Shown: piece after piece, positions 1-10,895 of the stretch | Numbering within the stretch: position 1 is the stretch's first letter | Layout of the letters: each line of letters starts with the position of its first letter | NCBI RefSeq assembly: GCF_036785885.1 | Contig: NC_092316.1 | Span: forward strand, 48,307,001-48,371,000 | Length of the DNA: 64,000 nt | Direction of reading: 5' to 3' | Source of the DNA: Coffea arabica | Taxonomy: Eukaryota > Streptophyta > Magnoliopsida > Gentianales > Rubiaceae | Translations under genes and position numbers: made by a program | Notes under the pieces: model-generated | Told to the model about the DNA's origin: nothing | What the model saw: the letters and a program-made list of their open reading frames with translations, nothing else | Database searches by the model: none

Positions 1-91
1 GCTGGTAAGTTAAGAAATCTCAACTAGTGGATGATCTTAACTTATATTTGTTCATTGTATCTAACAAGAATAAGTTGTTATTATTTTGCAG

Positions 92-2779
92 CTACATTAT
101 TATGATCGAGTAAGTATACTCAATCATTGTGTTCGTAGGACCTACCCTATAGCAAAAGCATGGACTGATACCAATATAATGGAAAGAGAAACACTAGAAT
201 TGAGTGGTCTTGGAAAATTTGGCAAAGGAAAGCTAGTAAGTATTACTGAAACAATGATATTTTTGAAATTTGAGTTAGCAAGACATTATATTATACGACT
301 AACTGCTTTGCGAAACTTACAACATACTTTTTTGTCCACAAAGGTAGGGTCAAACAAAACGAACAGAGAAGAAAATGAGGAAGAGGAACCTACTGAGCTT
401 CCACCGGATGTGATTAGCCAGATGGTGAATAATGGACATGGAGAAATTGCTGTAAGATAACAAATTAAATCTAATACGAATGCAAATATGTCCGAAGTTG
501 TACGAATATGAGAATTAATTGCATTTTTTTTATTCAGGTTCATCTAGCCACTCTATATACAAAAGCGGCAACTGCTGAGCGGATAGCAATCAAGTGTCAA
601 CAAAGTGTAATGAATATATCTGGTATCCTTTGCTCGCAACGTAGTGCCATGCCATCATGTTCCCAGGCAGCCGTTAGATCCACAAGAAAATGGGCAAAAA
701 GCGAATGATCGATGATGAGAAGGCAAAGGTTGTTATAGATTCTGATACGGACAAATTTGAATATGAAAACAACCAAGACGAGACATGTGTTGGGGATAGG
801 AATGAGGATTTTGGTGAAAATGAGGCAAGTGAACCCGAAGATAAAGAAGAAAAAGATGATGCCAAGGCAATTGCAGAAGTTCATTGCTTGGATGTAGGTC
901 TAACTTCCCCATTAGGAGCTACAATAGAGCAACATTCACTATGTGCTGCAACACAATGGATGGGTCGGTCTAGATATAAAAAAAGAGAGTGCGAAAGCAA
1001 GTTATATATGTTGTAGCTAAAATTCTGCTTTCATTTGTTATTGCACTTTGTAAATGATATAAAAATTGATCATTACAAAAACATTTGCTATTCTTGACAT
1101 AATATAGATGCGGAAGATGGCCGAATGCACAAGACAGTGCGGACGACAAGGCACAGCACCCTCATCAGGTCTACTGATTATCAGCTCCAAATCCAGGCTA
1201 CTTTGACACAATGTAGCCGGAAGATTGCGAATTTCACATGGCAAGACGCTGGAGATGAGAGGTAAAATCTTTTTTTATGCGATAATATTTGGACTAATAT
1301 GCTATTTTTATTCATATTCATTTATAATTGAACATAACATTGTTGACTCAATGTTCAATGTAGTGAGATATTAGTGTCTATGTTCGGATTTAGTCTTAAC
1401 TGAAGAGATATGCAATCCTTGCGGGAGAAGCATTGGGTATTAGATAGGGTAAGCCACGAAAAAAGAAAAATTATTTTATTTGACTAAATTAACTGCTGTA
1501 GTTGTGCAGATAGTCTCACCTTTTGGAATGCTAAAATATTTTATTGTTGTACTCATCGTTCTTTTAGGTCGTTGATATGTATGCAAGGTTATTGAATAAT
1601 GATGTGAGTAAAAGACTGATGAAGGTTAAGCGGTACATTGTCGAGCCATGTGTTGTTGTAAGTATAATGACCAACTTTTTTTACCACCAACTAACACCAT
1701 GCATATACAGTTTCACTTATTGTTAGTTTATTAGAAAATTTGATTCCAATGTTTATTAAATAGTATGAATTGCTCGTGCAATTTCTAACTATCGTATGAC
1801 TTTCAATCCAATTTCATTGATTTGTTGGGCAGGCTGCCATTCAAGGTGTAAACCGATTTGAGAAAAAGTCTGATGATGTCCTATATTCGAAACTGAACAA
1901 CTGGTTCAAAATAAGAGCAAATAATACGTCAAGTCTAGCAAATGCCAATATGGTGATCAATCTCTTATAACTGCTGGATCAAATACCTTTTATTTTATAT
2001 CAAATATGTTGCATTTGTAAAGTCTAACACATTATATTTTCAGATACTGGTTCCAGTGGTGAACAAAAGTCACTAGTTTGTATACTCATTTGATATTGCA
2101 CAAAGCATTGTTCATCTCTTTGACTCACGAGTTGATTCATCACGGGTTTGACAGACTAACATCTTACGACGACTGGTGAAATCTAAACACTATTTATACC
2201 TTGAATTTTTACTGCATCTGTTTTATGGCTTTAAATTATATAACTAGTGAGAAAGTGTAATCAAGAAAATTATATTTTTATGTTGCAGAGGCGAACCTTG
2301 GGCTTAATAATGGCAAAACAATTTGATAAGTTGATGGATTTCGAGGGATTTGTATTGCAAGTCGCAGATGTGCCTCAACAGTCTCCACATAATAGGTATA
2401 TGTCCTGTAAATAAGAGTTTATTTATATTATATCTTGAAATATAACTAAATACTAAGTTATATTATTAGGATGGTAAGGTAAAACTTGTATGTCCTACAA
2501 TCTGGTTGTCATGACAATGTATACCTCGTGTTTCAGCTATGATTGTGGTGTGTTCATAATGAAATTTCTGGAGCACTGGAATGGAAGATTAGGCATATGC
2601 ATTACGGAGGTATATATATTATTTTGATTTATAGAAATTTTTTGGTAGCAATTATTTTTATGATGACTAATGTATAACATGTGGTGCTGATTATTTCAAT
2701 GTTTGGATAGGATAACATATGGAAGTATCGAGTGCAATATGTGTCTATGTTGGTTGCAACCGAGCATAACGAATGAGCC
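92..2779 (+). pseudogene. Ulp1/C48 SUMO-protease-like gene of MULE-1 (3' part, decayed)
   Basis: Exons align one for one with the minus-strand Ulp1-like gene of MULE-2: 92-235 (same 144-nt length; DRVSIL...GKGKL), 344-451 (acidic, TELPPDVISQMVNNGHGEIA), 538 to about 1005 (acidic linker, frame change near 690), about 1108-1259, about 1365-1449, about 1569-1658 (VVDMYARLLNN), about 1834-1953, 2044-2146, 2289-2395, 2537-2609 and 2711-2779. The peptidase core keeps the canonical residues: His just before a W-to-stop change (SH*FVYSF, TAG), Asp in the following FDS, Gln in VPQQSP and Cys in YDCGVFIMKF. Besides that TAG there is a TGA near 1403 and a frameshift near 690, so no full protein can be made. 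The 5' exons lie outside the window. Family knowledge: Ulp1-type cysteine proteases cleave SUMO, and MULE-borne ULP-like families are known in plants. Confidence 0.82.
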
Positions 2780-3258
2780 GAATCCATCCTTGAGTTGTTA
2801 AATATCCTTCCCCGACGAAAAAACCAGTTGTAATAAATGATTAACAAATATTTAGTAATTTATGAGTTGTGTTGCGTAGAAATTTGTACTTGTGTTGTGT
2901 AGAATTATCTCATTTTGGGATTACTGTTGGGAGCAAAGTTCATTAGTTATGAAATTTTTACTACTAGTGGGACATATAGAATTTTGTGTTGGGAGCAAAG
3001 TTCATTACTGTTGGGACATGCTTCATTTTTTGTTTGCGGTAGACAGGGTTGGGACACCACGATGAATATATAACTTCTTGTAATCAATTGAATAGAAGTA
3101 AAAGGTGTAAAACTATTCTGCATTGATTGCAATTCTCAAACTACTATCTAATATAAAAGTAAAACAATCATTTTAGTATTACATTGTTCCAATCCAGTTC
3201 CAAATGGGTCACAAGATACATCAGCTTAGCATACATATTCATGGAAGGCAATTAGCTT
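2780..3258. other. Gap between converging MULE-1 genes
   Basis: AT-rich sequence between the 3' ends of the two MULE-1 pseudogenes. It holds short direct repeats of the GGGAGCAAAGTTCATTA type (about 2928 and 2990) and no convincing ORF. Confidence 0.5.
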
Positions 3259-6200
3259 CTACCCATTTATATCGTAGGTAGTTGCACTTCTTCGTCGCTT
3301 AATTGCATGAGAGTACTGCTCTTTGACCTTTCCACAGAGGCCACAATGGGGGTCTGGCAATCATTGAAACAAGCAATAAATTATTTAAATCAAAAGTTCA
3401 GTGTTCATAAAAGCATGCCCTACAATAGTCTTGTAACAAGGTTAGAATAGTTCTAAATAATAACTGTAAATAATGAGCTTTTTAAAGAATTACTGACCAT
3501 TAAGAATTCGGTGAAACTTGTGTACTTTGTCTTGCTCACAGGATCGTTGGGAAGCAAAAGTGGGAGATTGTTACGATCTTGAATACGGATATTATGAGCA
3601 CCAGTATTTGAGGAGTGATTCCAGTTTCACCGGGCTACCATTAAGTATTGTACTGAACAAGATACTGTAAATTTGTCCAAAATCTTGATTATCCACACAA
3701 GTGCAATATCTGACTTACCATCCTACAAGACTGCATATCTGAATGAATAACTGGGGATGATCCAAAATTTGATTCACTGAATGACTGTTATCACGAGTAG
3801 CACATTACATTAGTTGCAAAGTCATGCTAACACTGTGTATAACACAAACTAACTAATTTGTAAAAATTAAATACACATTGTGTCCAAAATTTAAGATGTT
3901 AGGTGGTATGAAAATTATGATGCAAATGTGTACATAATATATAACAACGTGTTCAACTGAATTAACAATATGTAAACAAAAATCAACTGAAAATAATCTA
4001 AACAAAAATCAAAATTCAGTACATACGTGACCATAAATGAATACATTGTAAAGTTATACTACAAACTTATGGGCTACTATGAATATAACACATAACCAAT
4101 GCATTAGATTGAAGTAACTATGCAATAGATTTCAAATGATATGGTTTGTAGTGTACAAGATGAAATATACCGTGTACCAGAATAATAACACAATGTCAAA
4201 ATTAAATAACGGGTGATAAATAATTGTAACTTGTACGATTGAAAAAATAAATGTGAGCAAATAAATTAATAATGTGTAAAAAATTTTATCCAAATGTGTA
4301 ATCATGTGTCCAAATGGAATTATTCATATTTCAAAACAAAGTAATCAGTGGTACATAATATCAATCAATGCGTACAACATATATATCAGTTTGTACACAT
4401 AAAACAACAACATGTAAATGCTATTAAATCAAGAGATCTCCGTACTGTGTACCAACTAATATACACCGTGTACCAGAATAATAACACGATATCAAAACTA
4501 AACAACGGGTGATAAATAATTGTAACTTGTACGATTGAAAAAATAAATGTGAGCAAATAAATTAATAATGTGTAAAAATTTTTTATCCAAATGTGTAATC
4601 ATGTGTCCAAATGGAATTATTCATATTTCAAAACAAAGTAACCAGTGGTACATGGTATCAACCAATGCGTACAACATATATATCAGTTTGTACACATAAA
4701 ACAACAACATTAAATGTTATTAAATGAAGAGATCTTCGTACTGTGTACCAACTAATATACACCGTGTATCAGAATAATAATACGATATCAAAACTAAACA
4801 ACGGGTGATAAATAATTGTAACTTGTACGATTGAAAAAATAAATGTGAGCAAATAAATTAATAATCTGTAAAAAATGTTATCCAAATGTGTAATCATGTG
4901 TCCAAATGCAATAACGATATTTTAAAACAAAATAACCAGTGGTACATGGTATCAATCAATGCGTACAACATATATATCAGTTTGTACACATAAAACAACA
5001 ACATGTAAATTCTATTAAATTAAGAGATCACCGTAATGTGTACCAACTAATATGTACAAAATATGATATTACTATGTCAAAAATAAATAACATGTGATGA
5101 ACTACCTATCACTAATATGTACACCTTAATAACCAATGTGTACAAGTAAAACATTAATTTGTAACACCTAAATAACTAACAGTGAACTATAACGCACATT
5201 ATGTAAAGTATAAAAATAACTACTTACTGCCACAAAATTATTGGATGACAAATATTTGCTTGATGTTTGGCTTTGGATAGGTTGATAGGATTCTGATGAC
5301 TGACAAGAGAAAAATATACAATAACTCAGTCGGCTTATGATAGTAGAGTCAATTGAAATGATATAGTTATGTAAGTCCAAATATAAAATTCGGTACTAAC
5401 CATCTCAGGAGTGCTTGCCTCAGACAATCTAAAGTTCTTCTTTTGCCTATGAAACCTGTCCACCCAACTACGCAATACTTTCTTAGTTTTTCTACCACTT
5501 TGTTTCTTCAAACCCGTTGGAGTCACAAAGTGGCCAGCTGCATTCTGCACTTGTATTTCCTTACATAGATCCATTGATGCACTATTCTGTGTTATTTTAT
5601 CTATTTCTCCACAAAATAGCATTTCGACTCTCTTTGATAATTCAAACATTACGCTACTGACTAATTTTGTAGTGGCTTCTGACATGGCAGCCCTGGTAGC
5701 AAGTCTTACCATTTCGAGTGCTAATAGCCTATATCGATGGGAAATAGAGAGAGACGAATCTGATGATATTTCTCTACCCTTGCAATCGACGCTGCCTCTG
5801 GACCTTGCCTTCTTTGTCCACCTCTTTGTCACATATTGATCAGGAATAAACTTTGTTCCAACCATATCATACACCTTTAAAGCATGTGAGCATAGGATTC
5901 CTTCTTGCTCAAAAAGATTACAACTATAAGTAATGTCTTTAGTTATTGGATTCAATATCACTCTTCTCTCTCTTCATCCATCATAGTGACTGACACTGTA
6001 TTCCACATGCATTGTAGTATGCTTTTGGTCCAAGATCACCATTGTAGTGGATTCATCATATTCATTCTGGAATGCAACAAACATACATGGAGAGTATATA
6101 GAAGTTGCCTGGATCAGTACGGGAGTTTGTTGCAATCCCAACATTGGCAGCTTCTGTCGATTGTAATACTCAGCTCTTAGTTCATTATATCTTTTTTCAT

Positions 6201-7532
6201 CCACAACTCGGTTAAAATGTTTGAAGAATTGAACCAGATCATGATCAAGTTTCAGATAATTTTCTATGGAAGCATTTAGACTCTCACTTAACTTTTTATG
6301 CAAATAATTTTTAGACTCAGATAATTTTCAGATAATTTTTATGCAGTCCAAGCGCCTTTCATGAAGTATTTTGCCCATTTCTTTCGACATGCATAAATGC
6401 CACATAACTATTCATTTGTTTCGAGCTTGTGCTCTTTTAGCATTGCATCCCAGGCCATGATAAACTCATTTTCACCTTCTATCTCATACATACATACAGC
6501 AAATCTATATGGGAGATTACCACCATCTTTGTAATAGTTCCCAAGGTGTTTCATGAAATTGACTCTAATATGAAAAGTGCACAGACCATGGTATGTTGAA
6601 GGCATAACAGCTCAAATTACAACGGCCATGGCTGCATCCTGATCTGTGAAGATGGTTTTTGGGTGCCTTCCACAAACTGCCTCTACAAATGTACCGAACA
6701 CCCACTTGAACGATTCAATTGTCTCATCATACAATAGAGTTGCTCCAAAAATAATCAATTGTCTAAATTGATTGAATCCCACAAATACGCCTAATGGTCT
6801 GTACTCCTTGTTAGTTTTATATGTAGTGTCAAATGTAACCACATCCCCAAAATAGGTATAATCTATCAGCATTGATGCATCAGCCCAAAATATATTTGTA
6901 ATTTGTTCTTTACAATCAAGCTGCTCTGCGTGGAAAAATGACGGATTTTTCAATTTTTGTTCTTCAAAGTATCGTAGCATTGCACCAGCTTCACCATACT
7001 TTAATCCCCTCTCTCTTTTTGTTCGTAGATAGCGTTTTAAGTCATCACAAGTGTAGCCAATATTGCCTAATCCACTTGCCTTTTTTCCCATGAGTTTATG
7101 GGATTGTTTCAAGGATATTCCTGCATCATTTGCAATCTCAGTTTGGGCTTCTTGAGAAATACTTACTTTTCTTTGCGAACGCATCATATGAGCACATTCT
7201 AAAATGTGTAGTATGTGATTATGCTCAATTACCAGATCTCAAACCTGATACTTCATTGTTTCTCTATTCAAAATTATCCCTATTTTAGCTTCACATCCGG
7301 TTTTTGTTTCAGCCCGAGTTCTCTTTGATTTTACATCTCCTTCGTACCGTGGTTTGAAACCTTCTTTGCAACATGTGTACCTTCTAGATGTAACTACACC
7401 GTCTTTATCCTTGTTCAAGTAGTCTTTTCAAACACTGAACCCAATAACTAATCCGTACCTATTGTAGAAGTTGTATGCCTCATCTTCTGACTGAAACTCC
7501 ATGCCAATCTTAGGATACAATGCTTCCTCCAT
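3259..7532 (-). pseudogene. FAR1-like MULE transposase of MULE-1, broken
   Basis: Main exon 7532-5401 encodes a FAR1-type DNA-binding region (GMEFQSEDEAYNFY), a MULE transposase core (DVVTFDTTYKTNKEYRPLG, then FTDQDAAMA) and a SWIM-like finger (SCNLFEQEGILCSH, with the first Cys of the CxC replaced by Tyr). In-frame stops lie at 7428-7430, 7239-7241, 6612-6614, 6408-6410 and 5974-5976; at least the first (SV*KDY) is compatible with CGA to TGA decay. The frame also shifts near 6305-6350, where an AAATTATCTG-like sequence is duplicated. Smaller 3' exons follow at 5299-5228, 3784-3719 and about 3655-3500 (ending TEFLM before GTCAGT), then a last one ending in DPHCGLCGKVKEQYSHAIKR and a TAG at 3259. 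The 296-bp tandem array lies in the large intron between the second and third of these exons. Non-functional. Confidence 0.85.
4171..5058 (+). repeat. 296-bp tandem repeat, three copies
   Basis: Three consecutive copies start at 4171, 4467 and 4763 (anchor CGTGTACCAGAATAATAA and variants), so the period is 296 bp. Copies differ by scattered substitutions. Each unit has several GTGTAC, TGTAAC and GTACAA words. Less regular sequence of the same flavour extends on both sides (about 3870-5160). By my exon reading the array lies in an intron of the MULE-1 transposase pseudogene. Confidence 0.85.
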
Positions 7533-8813
7533 TGTGCTGTATTCAACAAAAGCATTTTTTCCTATTGTTTTTCAGGACAAATAATTATATTTATTTTTTA
7601 TTTCTTTATTCACATCATAAGCACTTTATTATTTGTATTCACATATGTACATACTTTATAACGACGTGTACACACCTTATAACATTTTATAAAATAATTT
7701 TTATGGATGTGTATTTTCCCTGTAATAGGTAATTACATAACTCTAATAATTTGCATAGCATATTTCACTATATAATATATACATTTCTAACAAATATTAT
7801 AACCAATTTATGTATAATATCAGTATTTACATACTTTACAATCATATGTACACACTTTATAACAATGTGTACACCCTTTATATCAACTTGTAACATAACA
7901 AATCCATGTATGCCTCATACACTTTTACATAGCGTAAGGTTTGACAGAATTCTCAAAATCTATACATTGTCATCTATACCGTTTGTGTAGTTATTTAAGT
8001 TGGTCACATTGTTAAGTTATTTTTACGCTTATGTTATTTTATTTGTACACATCCTCATTTATATTTTGAAATTCTATACGGGATTTTTATTGTACAAGTT
8101 AACCATTCTCTCTAAAAGGATAATGACATACTTCTTATAATTTTTAAATCATGCTTCACTAAATAACACATTTATTACAATCAAATTACATATAATATTA
8201 GCGTTTACCTTGGACAAAGTTCACCATGCAGTAAATTTCAGATGGGCTACTCACAAGTCTCGGCTATGCATTTGTTACTCGATGAATATCTATCTCAGTT
8301 ATCCATTACTTCAATCGGCGTGTATTGTTGCTGCAGCGGATCTTCACAATTATCTTGTGCACACCTCAGACAAGATGCCCGTTTTGATAGGGTTTATTTA
8401 AGAGTTGGAAGAGAAAAAGACAAAAATTTATGTCTATATCATGCGAAATAATTTGTTGAGAGGAAAAAAACGGAAGGAGCTTGTTGAGAGGAGAAGAACA
8501 AAAGGAGTTACAGCGACAATATATTGTGTTCAGAGAAAATCCACTACCATCATTTTCTTCCCACATCTTTTAAGTTGAAAGAGTTTTAAAGCCCACCAAT
8601 CGTACCAAAAGTTGATTTTCAAATTTTGATTTTGAATTTTTCATACCCTTAACAGTCAGACCAAATGGAGTTAAAAGTTAAGCTTGTATTAAAGCAACAA
8701 TCCTCTACACTCATCTCCATTTTGTTCAATTTCGTTTTGGCCGTTGATGATAGGCCCACCACATCTTGGCCATGAAAAGTTTATGAGCTATAGTACATAC
8801 ACACTCAGAAATC
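7533..8813. other. 5' flank of MULE-1 transposase and junction to MULE-2
   Basis: AT-rich, with many scattered GTGTAC, TTGTAC and TTATAAC words up to about 8.2 kb, resembling the non-coding parts of MULE-1. From about 8.58 kb the texture changes to ordinary AT-rich DNA up to the target duplication of MULE-2. The outer end of MULE-1 should be here, but I cannot recognise it. Short ORFs look like chance. Confidence 0.5.
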
Positions 8814-8822
8814 AAAATGCCG
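8814..8822. repeat. Target-site duplication, left of MULE-2
   Basis: AAAATGCCG, identical to 30901-30909 on the other side of the element. Confidence 0.95.
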
Positions 8823-8913
8823 GGATACGGGGCAGGAGCGGTCCTTCTGAAGGACCGTTCCTGAACGATCCCCTCACAGAAACAAAGGTAAGGTCAGAAA
8901 TAAACCACGTCAA
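8823..8913 (+). repeat. Left terminal inverted repeat of MULE-2
   Basis: 91 bp matching the reverse complement of 30812-30900 (89 bp) with a 2-nt gap and only a few substitutions, up to the shared AACCACGTCAA. Positions 8833-8863 form a near-perfect hairpin (CAGGAGCGGTCC ... GGACCGTTCCTG), which is conserved in the right repeat. Confidence 0.95.
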
Positions 8914-9834
8914 CTAGTTGTTTTGAAGGAAAAAAACGTCACCGTTTGACGAAAGGAAAAAAATAAGATTGACGGACTCCGTTTCCTCTAAACGGAAGAA
9001 TTGAAATTTTGAAAATGAAGTTCAAAATTTCAATTAGCCGCACAAACCAAAACCGAGAGAAGAAAGCAAGCTGGGTATGTCATTGTTGCTTGGCTGACGT
9101 GAAATTAGGTGGAGAGAGTTGGGTTATGGCATCAGAAGAAGAAGGAAGAAGGCAAACAGTTAGAATGCTGTAAAAGAAGGCCAACGATGTCTTGAGAAAT
9201 TGTATGAGCAATGCGGGCAAGACAGCCGGCAAGGTAGAAGCGAATTAAAGAGGAAATTCATTATCTGACGTTGCCCACCATTTTTTGTGCAACTTAATAG
9301 CAGAAGCAACTGTGCATAAGGGCATTCGGTGAAACAAAAAGCTCTCAACGGGCCAAGGTAACGTGATTCAACCATATCAACAACTTTGTGAATCTTATAC
9401 CAGCAACTTTTCTGAATGTTAGATTCAGTAAAGACATAATATGAAGATAATAGAAGAATAGTCAATGTGTACTGTATGTGTGTGTGAGAGCGTGCAGTTT
9501 TGCAGTGATGAACTATTTAACAAGTGAATGAATGTACATGCTGCTGTAGATAAGTTACAGGTTATAACCACCCTATTACAATCTTTGTGCATCCACTAGT
9601 TGGTCCATGGTCATCACGCAATCTTAGTTTGCCCCTCTGTTGAGTATGCAGTGTGTATAAAATGGAGGTCTGGGGTTTGACCTAGGAAAAGCAGAGGAAA
9701 AGATATATGTGAATAATAAATAGATGTACCTGGTTTTGTAAGTAAATTACATGATGTAAGAAATGTATTAGAATGAGTAAAAAATGCTTGTTTGGCCCTG
9801 AAAAAGTAGAAATAGTAGAAAATGCACCGGAATT
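8914..9834. other. Left subterminal region of MULE-2
   Basis: About 0.9 kb between the terminal repeat and the tandem duplication. I see no gene. It presumably holds the transposase promoter region, but no element can be assigned with confidence. Confidence 0.4.
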
Positions 9835-10895
9835 GGCTTAGGCGATTGTCAGTAACGAATTACATAACGTCCAATGAAACAAAGTACCTAGAACCTAAAT
9901 ATAATCACCAGAGTGGATGTACATATAGTTAAAATAGACTTACATGGAGTGAAAAACATATTACAGTCCGTATAACTTAGTGTACATGGAGTTATATTTG
10001 TACATAGATAATGCCATTGTATTAGAGTAAAAGTAAAGTGATGTGAATCATTAATCATATCGATGGGAGTAATAATAGAATTTGGTATACGAGTAATGTG
10101 TGTAACATAACATATTATAAACGGTAATACACACTTATGTTGTCGTTTACATACATACTATTCATGAACTATTGTAAATTATGGTGTTGGATGCATAATT
10201 GGTAGGAGCAGAAGTAATGAATTGTAGAGAAATTGACAGAAGATGGGACTCATGAGTTAGGAATGGAGTTCAACATGGAAGAGGATGCGTACAAGTTTTA
10301 CAACAAATATGCCTTTAAAATGGGATTTAGTGTACGCAAAGACTATTTAAATAAACACAAAGACTATTTAGTCTATTTTATGCGGTTGTCATTAACGAAT
10401 GACATAAGGTCCAATGAGCTAAAGAATCTAGAATCAAAATATAATGACCAGCGTGGATGTACATACAGTTAAAATAGACTTACATCGTGTGACCAATACA
10501 TTACAATTCGTATAAGTTAGTGTACATGGAGTTGTATTTGTACACAGATTGTCTTAGAGTAAAAGTAAGGTGATGTGAATCATTAATCATATTGATAGCG
10601 TAATAATAGAATTTGGTATTTGAGTAATGTATGATTCATAACAAATTATGAATGGTAATATACATATATGTTATCGTTTATGTACATACTATTCATGAAG
10701 TGTTGCAAATTAGGGTGTTTGATGCATAATTGGCAGGATCAGAAGCAATGGATTGCAGCAAATTGGCAGCAGATGGGACCCCTGAGTTAGGAATGGAGTT
10801 CAACAGCGAAGAGGATGCGTACCAGTTTTACAACAAATATGCCTTTAAAATGGATTTTAGTGTACGTAAAAACTATCTGAATAAAGACAAAGATG
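9835..10895 (+). repeat. 535-bp tandem duplication covering the transposase 5' end
   Basis: Copy A (about 9835-10375) and copy B (about 10380-10895) are direct repeats of roughly 85-90 percent similarity by eye. Each contains the upstream region and the first about 45 codons of the transposase. In copy A the frame runs GMEFNMEEDAYKFYNKYAFK and then passes directly into the upstream sequence of copy B, so copy A is a truncated 5' end. Copy B is continuous with the real transposase exon. Confidence 0.85.

Larger units (their letters stand above)
1..8580. mobile_element. MULE-1, decayed FAR1-type Mutator-like element, partial
   Basis: Right-hand part of a large DNA transposon that continues beyond the left window edge. 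It has the gene plan of the complete element downstream: a Ulp1/C48-like gene on + (92-2779) converging on a FAR1/MULE transposase on - (7532-3259), with a tandem array between them. Both genes are pseudogenes with several stops and frameshifts, so the copy is old. I could not find a terminal repeat or target duplication; the right boundary near 8.58 kb is a guess from where the GTGTAC-rich non-coding sequence ends. Membership of the MULE superfamily is secure from the transposase; the extent is not. Confidence 0.7.

Noticed and set aside
8210..8451. Overlapping 60-70-codon ORFs
   Set aside because: No motif, no splice context, chance openings.
9160..9465. 101-codon ORF on - in the MULE-2 subterminal region
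   Set aside because: No recognisable domain and no homologue in MULE-1's equivalent region; composition unremarkable.
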